Source of the DNA: Verrucomicrobiota bacterium
GTDB taxonomy: Bacteria; Verrucomicrobiota; Verrucomicrobiia; Verrucomicrobiales; Akkermansiaceae
Length of the DNA: 33,549 bases
Assembly (NCBI GenBank): GCA_026397725.1
Contig: JAPLUI010000509.1
Coordinates: 1 to 33,549 of the forward strand
Direction of reading: 5' to 3'
Under the pieces are notes generated by a model that did not search any database, was not told the origin of the DNA, and saw nothing but the letters and a program-made list of their open reading frames with translations. This document shows, piece by piece, positions 17,701 to 25,915 of this stretch. Each line of letters starts with the position of its first letter. Within the stretch, counting starts at the first letter, position 1. Position numbers and translations under genes: made by a program.

Positions 17701-20700
17701 GGTCAACAACACCGACGCCACCTCGATCGATCTGCGGGTCGATGCGATCACCCAACAGTGGAAAAAAGGTGGCTCTAACACCAACTGGGGCGATGCGGCC
17801 AACTGGTGGACAAGCGTAATCCCGAATGCCGCTGGCGCGGCGGCCGCGTTCATCAATAACAATGGCGCAGGTTTCGCAGCCACCGAAACAGTCACCCTTG
17901 ATGCCAGCAAGACCGTCGGCACCATCGCGTTTCAAAATGCCGGTACCGTCTTCACAATCTCCGGGCAGACCTTGATCCTGAACAATGACGGCGTGGATGC
18001 CAGCATCCAGGTCGTCACCTCCCCGAGCGCGGCCAATCATCTGATCAGCACGCCGATCAGCCTGTTCGACAACGTGACGGTGGATATTGCCGCCGGAACC
18101 TACGGCTTGATCCTCAGCGGCGATATCAGCGGCGACCAATCCCTGACCAAGACGGGCGCGGGCCCGCTGACCTTGAGCGGAACCGCCGCCAACACCTACA
18201 CCGGCCTGACCGAAGTCGCCGCCGGAACGCTCAAGCTCAACAAAACAGTCGGCATCGATGCGATCAGCTCCGGCGGCCTGCAAATCAACTCCGGCGCGAC
18301 GGTGACGTGGCTGGCCTCCAACCAAATTGCGGATGACGCGAGCGTGACGGTCCATGGCACCCTCGCCCTGGGCGGCTATTCCGAAACGATCGCCGGCTTG
18401 GGCGGCGGCGGCGCGGTGACCACCAGCACCGGCGGCGTGCTGACCCTCAACGGCGACACGGACTCGACCTTCCTCGGCACCATCAGCGGCGCGGGCGGCC
18501 TCGCCAAGGCCGGTGCCGGCACCCTGACGCTCAACGGAACCAACACCTACACGGGCGGCACGGCGATCAATGGCGGCACCTTGCAGGTCGGTGCGAATGA
18601 CAATTTGGGCGGCACCGCCTCCAACATCACGTTTGACGGCGGCACGCTCCTCTTCTCTGGCAGCTTCACCAGTGCGAGAAATCTAACTCTCAACAGCGGC
18701 GGCGGCACCCTCGACAGTAGCGGCAGCGGCGTCACCCTGACCGGCGTGATCAGCGGCGCCGGCTCCCTCACCAAGGAAGGCACCGGCACCGTGGCGCTCA
18801 ACACCGCCAACAGCGGCTTCACCGGCGCGACGATCATCAACAATGGCATCCTGCAACTCGGCAACGCCGCCGCGCTGGGAACCACCGGCGCGGGCACCAC
18901 CATCAACGCGGGCGGGGAACTCGAAATCAACGGCAACGGTCTCACGCTGACCGAAGCGCTCACGCTCAATGGCGGCTCCTTGTGCAACTTGAGCGGCTCC
19001 AACACCTACAGCGGCACCGCGACGCTCACAGACAATTCCGAACTCGATGCCGATGGCGGCACGCTGAGCATCACCAGCGCGATTGGCGAGAGTGGCGGCG
19101 CCTTCGGGTTGATCAAGAGCGGCCCCGGCACGGTCGAGTTAAGGGCCACCAACACCTACACCGGAACCACGCTCGTGGAGACCGGCACCTTGAGTCTCTT
19201 CGGCGGCGCGGCGCTATCTAACAGCAGCGCGGTGGTCCTGTCCGACGCGGCGGGTGCGACCTTGACACTCAACGCCAGTGAAACCATCGGCTCGCTCGCA
19301 GGCGGCGGCGCCGCCGGCGGCAATGTGGTGCTCGGCTCCACCACCCTCACCACCGGCGACGCCAGTGACACCAGCTTCGGCGGCAGGATCAGCGGGAGCG
19401 GATTCCTGGTCAAGACCGGCTCCGGCACGATGACCCTCTCCGGCAGCAACATCTACACCGGTGGCACGACTATCAGTGCCGGCACCCTGAGCGTGGCGGC
19501 CTCCTCCGCGTTGGGCCTTGAGTCTAACACTCTAACCATCAGCACCGGCGCGACCCTCAAGGCCAGCGATTCCTTCTCCACCTCGCGTGCCACCTCGCTA
19601 GGGGGAGCGGGCTCCGGCGTGGGCGGCACCATCGAGGTGGCAACCGGCAAGACTTTGGACTACACGTCCAGCTCGGCCATCACCGGCAGCGGCAGCTTGA
19701 TCAAGACGGGCGCCGGCACGTTGTTTCTTGAAGGCACCAATCCCTTCACCGGCGGACTTTACATCCAGGCTGGCACGCTCGCTGCCAATAGCCAGGCAGC
19801 TCTCGGCGCAGTGCCGACATCCGGCAGCCCTCTTTACGGCCTGCACCTGTATGATGGTGCGACCTTCCAGACCCAGGTGGGTTCGTGGTCAACCTATCGG
19901 CAGTTGGAGTTGGTGGGCAACTTGGTGGGCACGGGCGGCGTGGCCAAAGTCGATGTCACCGGCAGCAACACCCACCAGCGCGACGGCGTGATCTCCGGGG
20001 CCGGCAAACTGGATTTGGTGGGCACCGGCACGCTGATCCTGACGGCAGCCAACACCTATAGCGGCGGCACGCTCATTGAAAACGGCGTGTTGCAGGTGGC
20101 CAACAGCAGCGGCAGCAGTGCCACCGGCACCGGCGCGGTAACCGTGGCCAACGGCGGCACTCTGCTAGGCAGCACCACTGCCAGCAAGGGCTTCATCACG
20201 GGCACGGTGGGCATCCAGGGCGGTGGCACCTTGTCGGCGTTCAGCGGCGAAACCCTGACGCTGGGCGGCCTGACCCTGGGCGCCGGATCGCTCGGCACCT
20301 TCCAACTCGGCGCACTCACTGCCACGAGCATGATTCAGATCACCGGCTCCAATGCATTCCTTCTGCCAAGCTCCAGCACCTCGACCCTCAGCATCGTGAA
20401 CACCGGCCTGATGGGAGTGGGGACTTACAGTCTGTTTGACTACTCCGGCACCGCGTTCACCGATATTTCGACCCTGGCCTTGGCGGACGCCAATAGCGGC
20501 TTGTTCAATCTCAGTCTGGTCAACAACACGAGCAACACCTCCATCGATCTGAATGTCACCGCCATTGCCCAACAGTGGAAAAAAGGTGTCTCTAACTCCA
20601 ACTGGAGCGATGCAGCCAACTGGTGGACCGGCGCCGTGCCGGATAGCATCGGCGTGGAGGCCTTGTTCCTCAACAACAATGGCAATGCAGGCTTTGGAAG

Positions 20701-23700
20701 CACCGAGACGGTCACGCTGGATGGCAGCAAGACGGTCGGCGAAATCGTGTTTCAAAACACCACCACGGCCTTCACGATCAGCGCCCCGTCCACACAGACC
20801 TTGACCCTCAACGAAAGCGGCGGCGGGGCGACGATCAGCGTGCTCGGGACCCCGGCCACCGCGAATCACGTCATCAGCGTGCCGCTCGTTCTGGCTGACA
20901 ATCTAACGGTGGATATCACCTCCGGCAGCTACGGCCTGGACCTCAGCGGTGCCATCAGTGGCGGCGACAAATCCCTGACCAAAACCGGCGCGGGCCCGCT
21001 GACACTGAGCGGCACGACGGCCAACACCTACACCGGCCTGACGGAAGTCGGCGGCGGCACCCTGAACCTGAACAAGACCGCCGGCGTCAATGCCATCGGT
21101 GCGGGCGGCCTGCAAATCGAATCCGGCGCGACCGCCGCCCTGTTGGCCTCGAACCAGATTGCGGATGCCGCCACCGTGACGGTCAATGGCACCTTCGCCC
21201 TGGGCACCCATTCCGAAACGATCGCCATCCTGGCGGGCGGCGGCGCGGTGACCACCGGCACCGGCAGCGTGCTGACCCTCAACAGCGCCACCCATGCGAC
21301 CTTCCTCGGCACCATCAGCGGCGCAGGCGGTCTCGCCAAAGCCGGCTCCGGCACCCTGACGCTCAATGGGCCTAACACCTACACGGGAGGCACGGCGATC
21401 AATGGCGGCACCTTGCAGGTCGGCGCAAATAACAATTTGGGCGGCACCGGGGATGTCACGTTCGGCGGCGGCACACTGCTCTTCTCGGGCGCATTCAGCA
21501 GCGCCCGCAATCTCACCCTCAACAGCGGCGGCGGCACCCTCGACACCGATGGTAACGCCGTCACCGCCTCGGGCGTGATCAGCGGTGCCGGGACTCTCAT
21601 CAAGACCGGCGCCGGCACCCTGACACTTTCCGGGACCAACACCTACGCCGGCCAGACATCCATCAGCGGCGGCGTGCTGAGCATCGCCGGCAACTCTAAC
21701 CTCGGCGCCATTGCCACTGGCGCGACCCTCAACCTGAGCGGCGGCGGCACCTTGCAGGCGACCGCCAGCATCGCGCTCGACACCAGCGGCTTCCACAGCC
21801 GCAACATCGTGGTGGGCAGCGGCGGCGGTTCCCTGGAAACGGTGACCTCGGGCCACACCCTGACCGTGAGCGGCATCATCTCCGGCACCGGCGATCTAAC
21901 CGCGTCCGGCGCGGGCACGCTGCTCCTAACAGGCAGCAACACCCTCAGCGGCGCGGTGACCATCAATGCCGACAGCACGTTGCGGCAAGGGGACGGCGGC
22001 GCGGGCGGCTCGCTCTCCGGCACTGCGGGCATCACCAACAACGGCACCCTGATTTTCAATCGCTCCGGCACCCACCTCTACTCGAGCGTCATCAGCGGCA
22101 GCGGCAGCTTTGAAAAAACCGGCTCGAGCACGCTCACACTTACCGGCACTAACACCTACACCGGCGCGACCACCATCAGTGCCGGCACGCTGCAACTCGG
22201 CGACGGGGTCACGGACGGCTCCATCGCCAGCAGCTCCGGCATCACCAACAACAGCGCCTTGGTTTACGACGTGGCGGGCAATGAGACCTGCGCCCACGTC
22301 ATCAGCGGCATCGGCACCCTAACCAAGTCCGGGGTTGGCACCCTGTCGCTCTCCGGCACCAACACCTACAGCGGCGTGACGACCATCAATGGCGGCACCA
22401 TGAGCATCGCGGCGGATAGCGGCTTGGGAACCGCCCCGGGATCCGCCACCGCCGGACGCCTGGTGCTCAGCGGCGGCACCCTGGCCGCCACGGACACCTT
22501 CACCTTGGATAGCAAGCGCGGCATCACCACCGGTGGCTCGCTGGATGTGGCCACCGGCAAAACCTTGACCTACGGCGGCATCGCGGCCGGCTCCGGCACA
22601 CTCACCAAGACCGGCGCAGGCACGCTTATCCTAACAGGCACCAACAGCTACACCGGCGCGACCACCATCAGCAGCGGCGGCACGCTGCAAATCGGCGACG
22701 GCACCACCAACGGCGCCCTCGCCGCCAATGTGGCCGTGACGGCCAACGGCGCCCTCATCTACAACGTGGTCGGCACCCAGACCGCCGCCCTCTCCATCAG
22801 CGGCGGCGGCACCGTGACCAAGTCCGGCGCGGGCACCCTGATCTTTATCGGCCAGAGCAGTTTCAGCGGCACCGTCACCATCGACGCGGGCACCCTGCAG
22901 ATTGGCAACGGCACCTACAACGGCACCCTCGGCAACGCCACGTCCATCACCAACAATGGCACCTTGGTGAACCACAACAATGTCGCCAATTCCACCTTCA
23001 GCCGCATCCTCGGCGGCACCGGTGCCTTCATCATGGATGCCGGCTCGGCCAACACGCTGACGATGTCCGGCGCCAATACTTACGAAGGTTTGACCACGGT
23101 CACCAGCGGCACCCTGAAATTGGGGAACACCACCGCCTTGGGTACCACCGCCACCGGCACCACGGTTTCCTCAGGTGCCGCGCTCAACCTGTTAGGACAG
23201 ACGGTGGGCGCCGAGGCCTTGACCCTCAGCGGCACGGGCATCGCCTCCGACGGCACGCTCATCAACAGCGACGGCACGGCCGCAAGCTTGAGCGGCAATA
23301 TCACCCTCGCCGCCAGCAGCAGCGTGGGTGGCTCCGGAGAAATGACCCTGAGCGGGGTGATCAGCGAAAACAGCAGCGGCCTCGCCTTGACCAAAGTTGG
23401 CGTGGGCACTCTAACGCTTTCAAACACGAACACCTACACCGGAACAACCACCCTCAGCGGCGGCACGCTCAATATCACCGGCTCCCTGCACTCCGGTTCC
23501 AACGTGGCGGTCAGCGGAGGTGCCACCTTGACCGGCACCGGCACCGTCGGTGGCTCCAGTGCCCTTGTCAGCGTCGCCTCCACCGGAACCATCACAGCGG
23601 GCAACGGCACCAGCGGCACCCTCAGCATTCGTGGCGACCTCACGTTCGGCAGTAACAACGGCGACACCGGCACCATCCACATCGGCACGCTCAGCAACTA

Positions 23701-25915
23701 CACCACCAGCGCGGCGCTTGCCGTCGCTGGCAGCCTGACCCTGAACGGCGGCACGGGCGCGGTCACCCTCGCCTTGCCCAATGGCGGGGTCAGCAACGGC
23801 ACCTATCATCTGGTCAGCCACAGCAACTCCCTGGCCAACCTAACCGGCATGGCCATCACCGGCCCGGACATCGGAAACCGCCAGACCGCCGCGCTGACGA
23901 ACAACACGGGCATGATCGATTACGTGGTGTCCGGCGCGGTCCCTTACTGGTCCGGCATTGCGAGCAATGAATGGAGCACCAACACCATCGCCGGCGATAA
24001 AAACTGGAAGTTGGACACCGACAACACGGCGACGGACTTTCTGGCCAGCGACACCGTGCTGTTCAATGACAATGCCACCAACACCACGGCAGACATCACC
24101 GTGGATAATGTGACTCCCGTAAGTGTGTCGGTGAGTGGATCGAAGAACTTCACCTTTACGGGCTCGAAGGCCATTGCAGGAACGGGCTCGCTGACCATGG
24201 ACAGCACGGGCTCGCTGACCATCAGCACCGCAAACACCTTCTCCGGCGGAACATCACTCAACGCGGGCACACTCAAGTTAGGTACCGCGACCGCGCTCGG
24301 CATCGGCACCGTCACCCTCAATGGCGGTACGCTTTCATCAAACTCCACCGACGCCCGCCCGCTGTCTAACAACCTCGTCATCGGCGGTGATATGACCCTT
24401 GGCAACGCCACCAACACCGGCTTGCTCACGTTCTCCGGCACGGTGGACCTCGACGGGAGCACCCACACGCTGACGACGGTCTCGAACGTGGAACTGGCCG
24501 GCGAGATATCCGGCACCAACGGGGGCCTCTCCAAGGCGGGCGCGGGCACCCTGAAACTCAGCGGCACCAACATCTTCACCAGTGACGTGACTATCAGTGC
24601 CGGCACCCTTGCCATCACTTCCTCCAGCAGCCTAGGCGCGCCCGGCGGCATGCTCACCTTCGTCGGCAGCAGCACGCTGCGGACAGATCACGATATTACC
24701 GTGTCCCGGAACTATGTCATCAACTCCGACGTGATCGCCACAATCGACACCAACGGCCATGACTTGACAAATGCCGGAATCGTCACCGGTAGTGGCGCGC
24801 TGACCAAGACCGGCACGGGCATCTTCACGCTCATCGGCGTGAACACCTACACCGGCGCGACCACCATCAGTAACGGCACGCTGCGGATCGGCGACGGCAC
24901 CACCGACGGCTCGATCGCCTCCAGCGCGGCAATCATCAACAACGCCGCCCTGGTTTACAAACTGGTCAACAGCCGCACCTTCTCCCAGATTATCAGCGGC
25001 AGCGGCTCGTTCACCAAGGAGGGCGCCGGCACGATGACACTCACCGGCGTGAACACTTACACTGGCGCAACCACCATCAGTGGCGGCACCCTGCAAATCG
25101 GCGACGGCGGCACGGACGGCTCAATCGCCTCCACCTCGGGCATCACTAACAACGGTGCCCTGGTTTACAACCTGGCTGATAGCCGGACTTTTGCCCACGT
25201 CATCAGCGGCAGCGGCACCCTGACCAAAACCGGCGCGGGCACCCTCACGCTTTCCAACACCAACACCTATACCGGACAGACCACCATCACAGGCGGCATT
25301 CTGAGCATCTCCAGCAACTCCAATCTCGGTGCCGTCGCCACCGGTGCGACCCTCAATTTCAATGGCGGCACGTTGCAGGCGAGCACCAACGACATCACGC
25401 TCGACAACGGCGGCACGAACCAACGTAACATCGTGCTGGGCTCCGCAGGTGGCGTGTTCGACACGGCAACCTCCGACATGACACTGGCCGTGACGGGCGT
25501 CATCTCCGGCAGCGGTACCTTGACCAAGACCGGCACGGGCAATCTAACACTCTCCGGAGAAAACACCTACACCGGCGCGACCACCGTCAACGGCGGCACC
25601 CTGAGCCTCGCGGCGGATAGTGGTCTGGGAACCGCCCCGGGTGGCATCGCCATCACGGCGGGACATCTGGTGCTCAACGGCAGCACCCTGGCCGCCACGG
25701 ATTCCTTCGAACTCAACAGCAACCGCGGCATTGAACTCACCACCACCAGCACGCTGGACGTGGCCAGCACCAAGACCCTGAGCTACAGCGGCGTCGTGGC
25801 CGGCGCAGGGGGCTCATCAAGTCCGGCTCCGGCACGCTGGCGCTTCTGGGCCGCAACCAATTCGAGGGCGACATCACCCACAACGCCGGCACCATCGTCA
25901 TCAATTCCAGCTTGA
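11777..25915 (+). CDS. Giant PATR surface protein 1, main part (frameshifted near 25808)
   Basis: As sequenced this frame gives about 4712 residues and ends at TGA 25913-25915. Residues 1-32 are a signal peptide (R-R-x-x-I-R-R, hydrophobic core, A-M-A-A). The rest is built from autotransporter-associated beta-strand repeats (PATR) such as G-A-G-T-L-T-L-S-G-T-N-T-Y-T-G-G-T-T-I. These are predicted to make a very long beta-helix. W-x-x-x...W...NW headers appear near residues 34, 1048, 1991, 2930 and 4055, usually after a G-T-Y-x-L-F-D-Y and S-I-D-L segment that resembles a passenger end, so several ancestral passengers appear fused. The last about 35 residues are out-of-frame nonsense. The homologous stretch near 22560 (K-T-L-T-Y-G-G then L-T-K-T-G) shows the proper continuation is the frame starting at 25813. 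The tail lies at 27170 with PEP-CTERM. There is no beta-barrel. It is probably an exported, surface-anchored matrix or adhesion protein. Confidence 0.85.
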   Translation: MGAKERRSAIRRGHLLTLAALTLLWAPGAMAASIYWDGSGTGWDAVGSWSTASEATTPNPGAVPGISDLAMFNISTVNTAQTVNLNAAQSALGLSFTSTGTVLLEGGSTNQTLTLAGSGITKSGTGAVTIGSVTAGQQVALALSANQTWANNDNTAAINIVNGVAASIATSRTLTLGGTSTASNTISGIIANNGGGVMSLAKSGAGTWTLSGANTYTGVTAISGGILKLGNASALGTTAGGTTISGGGSLDLNGQTIGTEAITFSGTSSLVNNSGTAASLSGKIGGLQSTTTMGGTGDLTLSGVISSSNSTTAWSKVGTGMLTLRGANTFKRALTISAGVVNIQNATALGSTRGGTSVTSGAALEIQGGITVGAEALTLNGTGISTGGALRNISGTNIYGGLVKLGSATRINSDAGTLTLSNTRTIAGTYNLAVGGAGNTTINSIIGIGTGTLTKDGTGTLTLSGLNTYTGVTTFTDGILSVTTIGNGAVAGNLGKATNAAANLVFNGGTLRYTGANATTDRNFTINSGKVATFEVMANNLTLSGASPATTGGLAKTGAGTLTLTASQLYTGTTTVSAGKLALSGAGAIADSSAVNVSALAGILDLSAITASGETIGSLAGVSGSSVVLGAKKLTTGGDATNTTFAGVLSGTGGSLTKIGAGTMILSGSNTYTGGTTITTGALSVAASSALGLESNNLAIGTGATLKASDSFITSRATTLGGAGAGAGGTIEVAAGKTLDYTSGSSISGSGSLIKTGAGTLFLEGTNPFTGGLYIQAGTLAANSQEALGAVPGAGSSSYGLHLYDGATFQIQVGSWATYRQLELVGNLVGSGGVAKVDVTNSFTHQRNGLVTGAGKLDLVGTGTLILTAANTYTGGTLIEHGVLQVNNGSGSSATGTGAVTVASGGTLSGLPTAPGYPGITGSISGTVTVQSGGALLTRSGTTLTLGGLSLAGGALETFQLGSLTSTPLVNVTGNNSFTLPGSGASTLNIVNTGTMGLGTYHLFDYTGAAVANFSNLVLASSHSGLFNLSLVNNTGSTSIDLAVSAISQQWKKGGSNTNWGDAGNWWTSGVPDGVGAAAPFLNNNGIAGFGTTEAVTLDGNKTVGSIIFQNTGTAFTIGSSGQTLTLDETGSMATINVLSAPATANHAISVPMILTDNLTVDIAAGNYGLDLSSTLSGSGKSLTKSGAGPLTLSGTTANTYTGLTEVAGGTLNLNKAAGVNAIGAGGLQIDPNTTAALLASNQIADGATVTVNGTFALGTYAETIAVLAGGGAVTTGTGSVLTLNSTSNSTFLGIISGTGGLAKAGSGTLTLNGTNTYTGGTAVNAGTLQVGADHNLGGAGSNLTFGGGTLSFSSSFTSARNLTLNSGGGTLDNNGSEVTLTGVISGSGTLTKTGTGTVLLTSANSYTGATTISNGVLQIGNGTALGNSGAGTTINTGGELELTGDGMVLNEALTLNGGALCNGGGTNTFSGSLTLTANSVLDADSAKLTITSAIGGAFGLTKDGPGTVEFKGTNTYTGETQVVAGTLSLFNGSAIVDTGAVILHNVTGATLELNSSETIGSLAGGGTTGGYVNLGSSTLTTGDASNTSFDGSISGTGGFLVKTGAGTLTLSGSNSYTGGTTITTGALSVAASSALGLESNNLAIGSGGTLKVSDSFSTSRATTLGGSGGATSGGTFEVATGKILTYTSGSVIGGSGSLIKTGTGSLSIAGTDSYTGGTYIQAGTLVVNSGYALGPLPTLGSSNYAVHLYDGATIQLAANSWSTNRQLELASGTGNVDVTSGITIVRNGAIYGSGAMNSIGAGTLIINNSSPNANTYTGGTIIANGVLQVNNTGGSATGTGTVTVMSGGTLSGLTAQGATTGVTGSISGTVEIQSGGKLLTLSGGTLTLGGLALDAGSLSTFQLGTLTSTPLVNVTGSNLFSLPGSGSSTINIVNTGLMGIGTYRLFDYSAVTAFTDLSTLALANLQSGLFNLSLVNNTDATSIDLRVDAITQQWKKGGSNTNWGDAANWWTSVIPNAAGAAAAFINNNGAGFAATETVTLDASKTVGTIAFQNAGTVFTISGQTLILNNDGVDASIQVVTSPSAANHLISTPISLFDNVTVDIAAGTYGLILSGDISGDQSLTKTGAGPLTLSGTAANTYTGLTEVAAGTLKLNKTVGIDAISSGGLQINSGATVTWLASNQIADDASVTVHGTLALGGYSETIAGLGGGGAVTTSTGGVLTLNGDTDSTFLGTISGAGGLAKAGAGTLTLNGTNTYTGGTAINGGTLQVGANDNLGGTASNITFDGGTLLFSGSFTSARNLTLNSGGGTLDSSGSGVTLTGVISGAGSLTKEGTGTVALNTANSGFTGATIINNGILQLGNAAALGTTGAGTTINAGGELEINGNGLTLTEALTLNGGSLCNLSGSNTYSGTATLTDNSELDADGGTLSITSAIGESGGAFGLIKSGPGTVELRATNTYTGTTLVETGTLSLFGGAALSNSSAVVLSDAAGATLTLNASETIGSLAGGGAAGGNVVLGSTTLTTGDASDTSFGGRISGSGFLVKTGSGTMTLSGSNIYTGGTTISAGTLSVAASSALGLESNTLTISTGATLKASDSFSTSRATSLGGAGSGVGGTIEVATGKTLDYTSSSAITGSGSLIKTGAGTLFLEGTNPFTGGLYIQAGTLAANSQAALGAVPTSGSPLYGLHLYDGATFQTQVGSWSTYRQLELVGNLVGTGGVAKVDVTGSNTHQRDGVISGAGKLDLVGTGTLILTAANTYSGGTLIENGVLQVANSSGSSATGTGAVTVANGGTLLGSTTASKGFITGTVGIQGGGTLSAFSGETLTLGGLTLGAGSLGTFQLGALTATSMIQITGSNAFLLPSSSTSTLSIVNTGLMGVGTYSLFDYSGTAFTDISTLALADANSGLFNLSLVNNTSNTSIDLNVTAIAQQWKKGVSNSNWSDAANWWTGAVPDSIGVEALFLNNNGNAGFGSTETVTLDGSKTVGEIVFQNTTTAFTISAPSTQTLTLNESGGGATISVLGTPATANHVISVPLVLADNLTVDITSGSYGLDLSGAISGGDKSLTKTGAGPLTLSGTTANTYTGLTEVGGGTLNLNKTAGVNAIGAGGLQIESGATAALLASNQIADAATVTVNGTFALGTHSETIAILAGGGAVTTGTGSVLTLNSATHATFLGTISGAGGLAKAGSGTLTLNGPNTYTGGTAINGGTLQVGANNNLGGTGDVTFGGGTLLFSGAFSSARNLTLNSGGGTLDTDGNAVTASGVISGAGTLIKTGAGTLTLSGTNTYAGQTSISGGVLSIAGNSNLGAIATGATLNLSGGGTLQATASIALDTSGFHSRNIVVGSGGGSLETVTSGHTLTVSGIISGTGDLTASGAGTLLLTGSNTLSGAVTINADSTLRQGDGGAGGSLSGTAGITNNGTLIFNRSGTHLYSSVISGSGSFEKTGSSTLTLTGTNTYTGATTISAGTLQLGDGVTDGSIASSSGITNNSALVYDVAGNETCAHVISGIGTLTKSGVGTLSLSGTNTYSGVTTINGGTMSIAADSGLGTAPGSATAGRLVLSGGTLAATDTFTLDSKRGITTGGSLDVATGKTLTYGGIAAGSGTLTKTGAGTLILTGTNSYTGATTISSGGTLQIGDGTTNGALAANVAVTANGALIYNVVGTQTAALSISGGGTVTKSGAGTLIFIGQSSFSGTVTIDAGTLQIGNGTYNGTLGNATSITNNGTLVNHNNVANSTFSRILGGTGAFIMDAGSANTLTMSGANTYEGLTTVTSGTLKLGNTTALGTTATGTTVSSGAALNLLGQTVGAEALTLSGTGIASDGTLINSDGTAASLSGNITLAASSSVGGSGEMTLSGVISENSSGLALTKVGVGTLTLSNTNTYTGTTTLSGGTLNITGSLHSGSNVAVSGGATLTGTGTVGGSSALVSVASTGTITAGNGTSGTLSIRGDLTFGSNNGDTGTIHIGTLSNYTTSAALAVAGSLTLNGGTGAVTLALPNGGVSNGTYHLVSHSNSLANLTGMAITGPDIGNRQTAALTNNTGMIDYVVSGAVPYWSGIASNEWSTNTIAGDKNWKLDTDNTATDFLASDTVLFNDNATNTTADITVDNVTPVSVSVSGSKNFTFTGSKAIAGTGSLTMDSTGSLTISTANTFSGGTSLNAGTLKLGTATALGIGTVTLNGGTLSSNSTDARPLSNNLVIGGDMTLGNATNTGLLTFSGTVDLDGSTHTLTTVSNVELAGEISGTNGGLSKAGAGTLKLSGTNIFTSDVTISAGTLAITSSSSLGAPGGMLTFVGSSTLRTDHDITVSRNYVINSDVIATIDTNGHDLTNAGIVTGSGALTKTGTGIFTLIGVNTYTGATTISNGTLRIGDGTTDGSIASSAAIINNAALVYKLVNSRTFSQIISGSGSFTKEGAGTMTLTGVNTYTGATTISGGTLQIGDGGTDGSIASTSGITNNGALVYNLADSRTFAHVISGSGTLTKTGAGTLTLSNTNTYTGQTTITGGILSISSNSNLGAVATGATLNFNGGTLQASTNDITLDNGGTNQRNIVLGSAGGVFDTATSDMTLAVTGVISGSGTLTKTGTGNLTLSGENTYTGATTVNGGTLSLAADSGLGTAPGGIAITAGHLVLNGSTLAATDSFELNSNRGIELTTTSTLDVASTKTLSYSGVVAGAGGSSSPAPARWRFWAATNSRATSPTTPAPSSSIPA
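13470..21610 (+). repeat. Three in-frame copies of a module of about 2.83 kb
   Basis: Anchor sequences recur at long range. The codons for A-L-G-L-E-S-N occur near 13847, 16682 and 19511 (spacing 2835 and 2829), and those for Q-Q-W-K-K-G near 14924, 17756 and 20573 (spacing 2832 and 2817). Each unit holds in order an S-V-A-A-S-S-A-L-G-L-E segment, an L-Y-D-G-A-T segment, a passenger-end-like segment, the W...NW header, a set of PATR repeats and an E-T-I-G-S-L-A-G segment. The third copy lacks its last part after about 21600. The copies are clearly diverged at third positions, so they are not all recent. Confidence 0.85.

Noticed and set aside
25808..25812. Programmed ribosomal frameshift site
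   Set aside because: Five G without a typical X-XXY-YYZ heptamer or an evident downstream structure; a simple indel is more likely.
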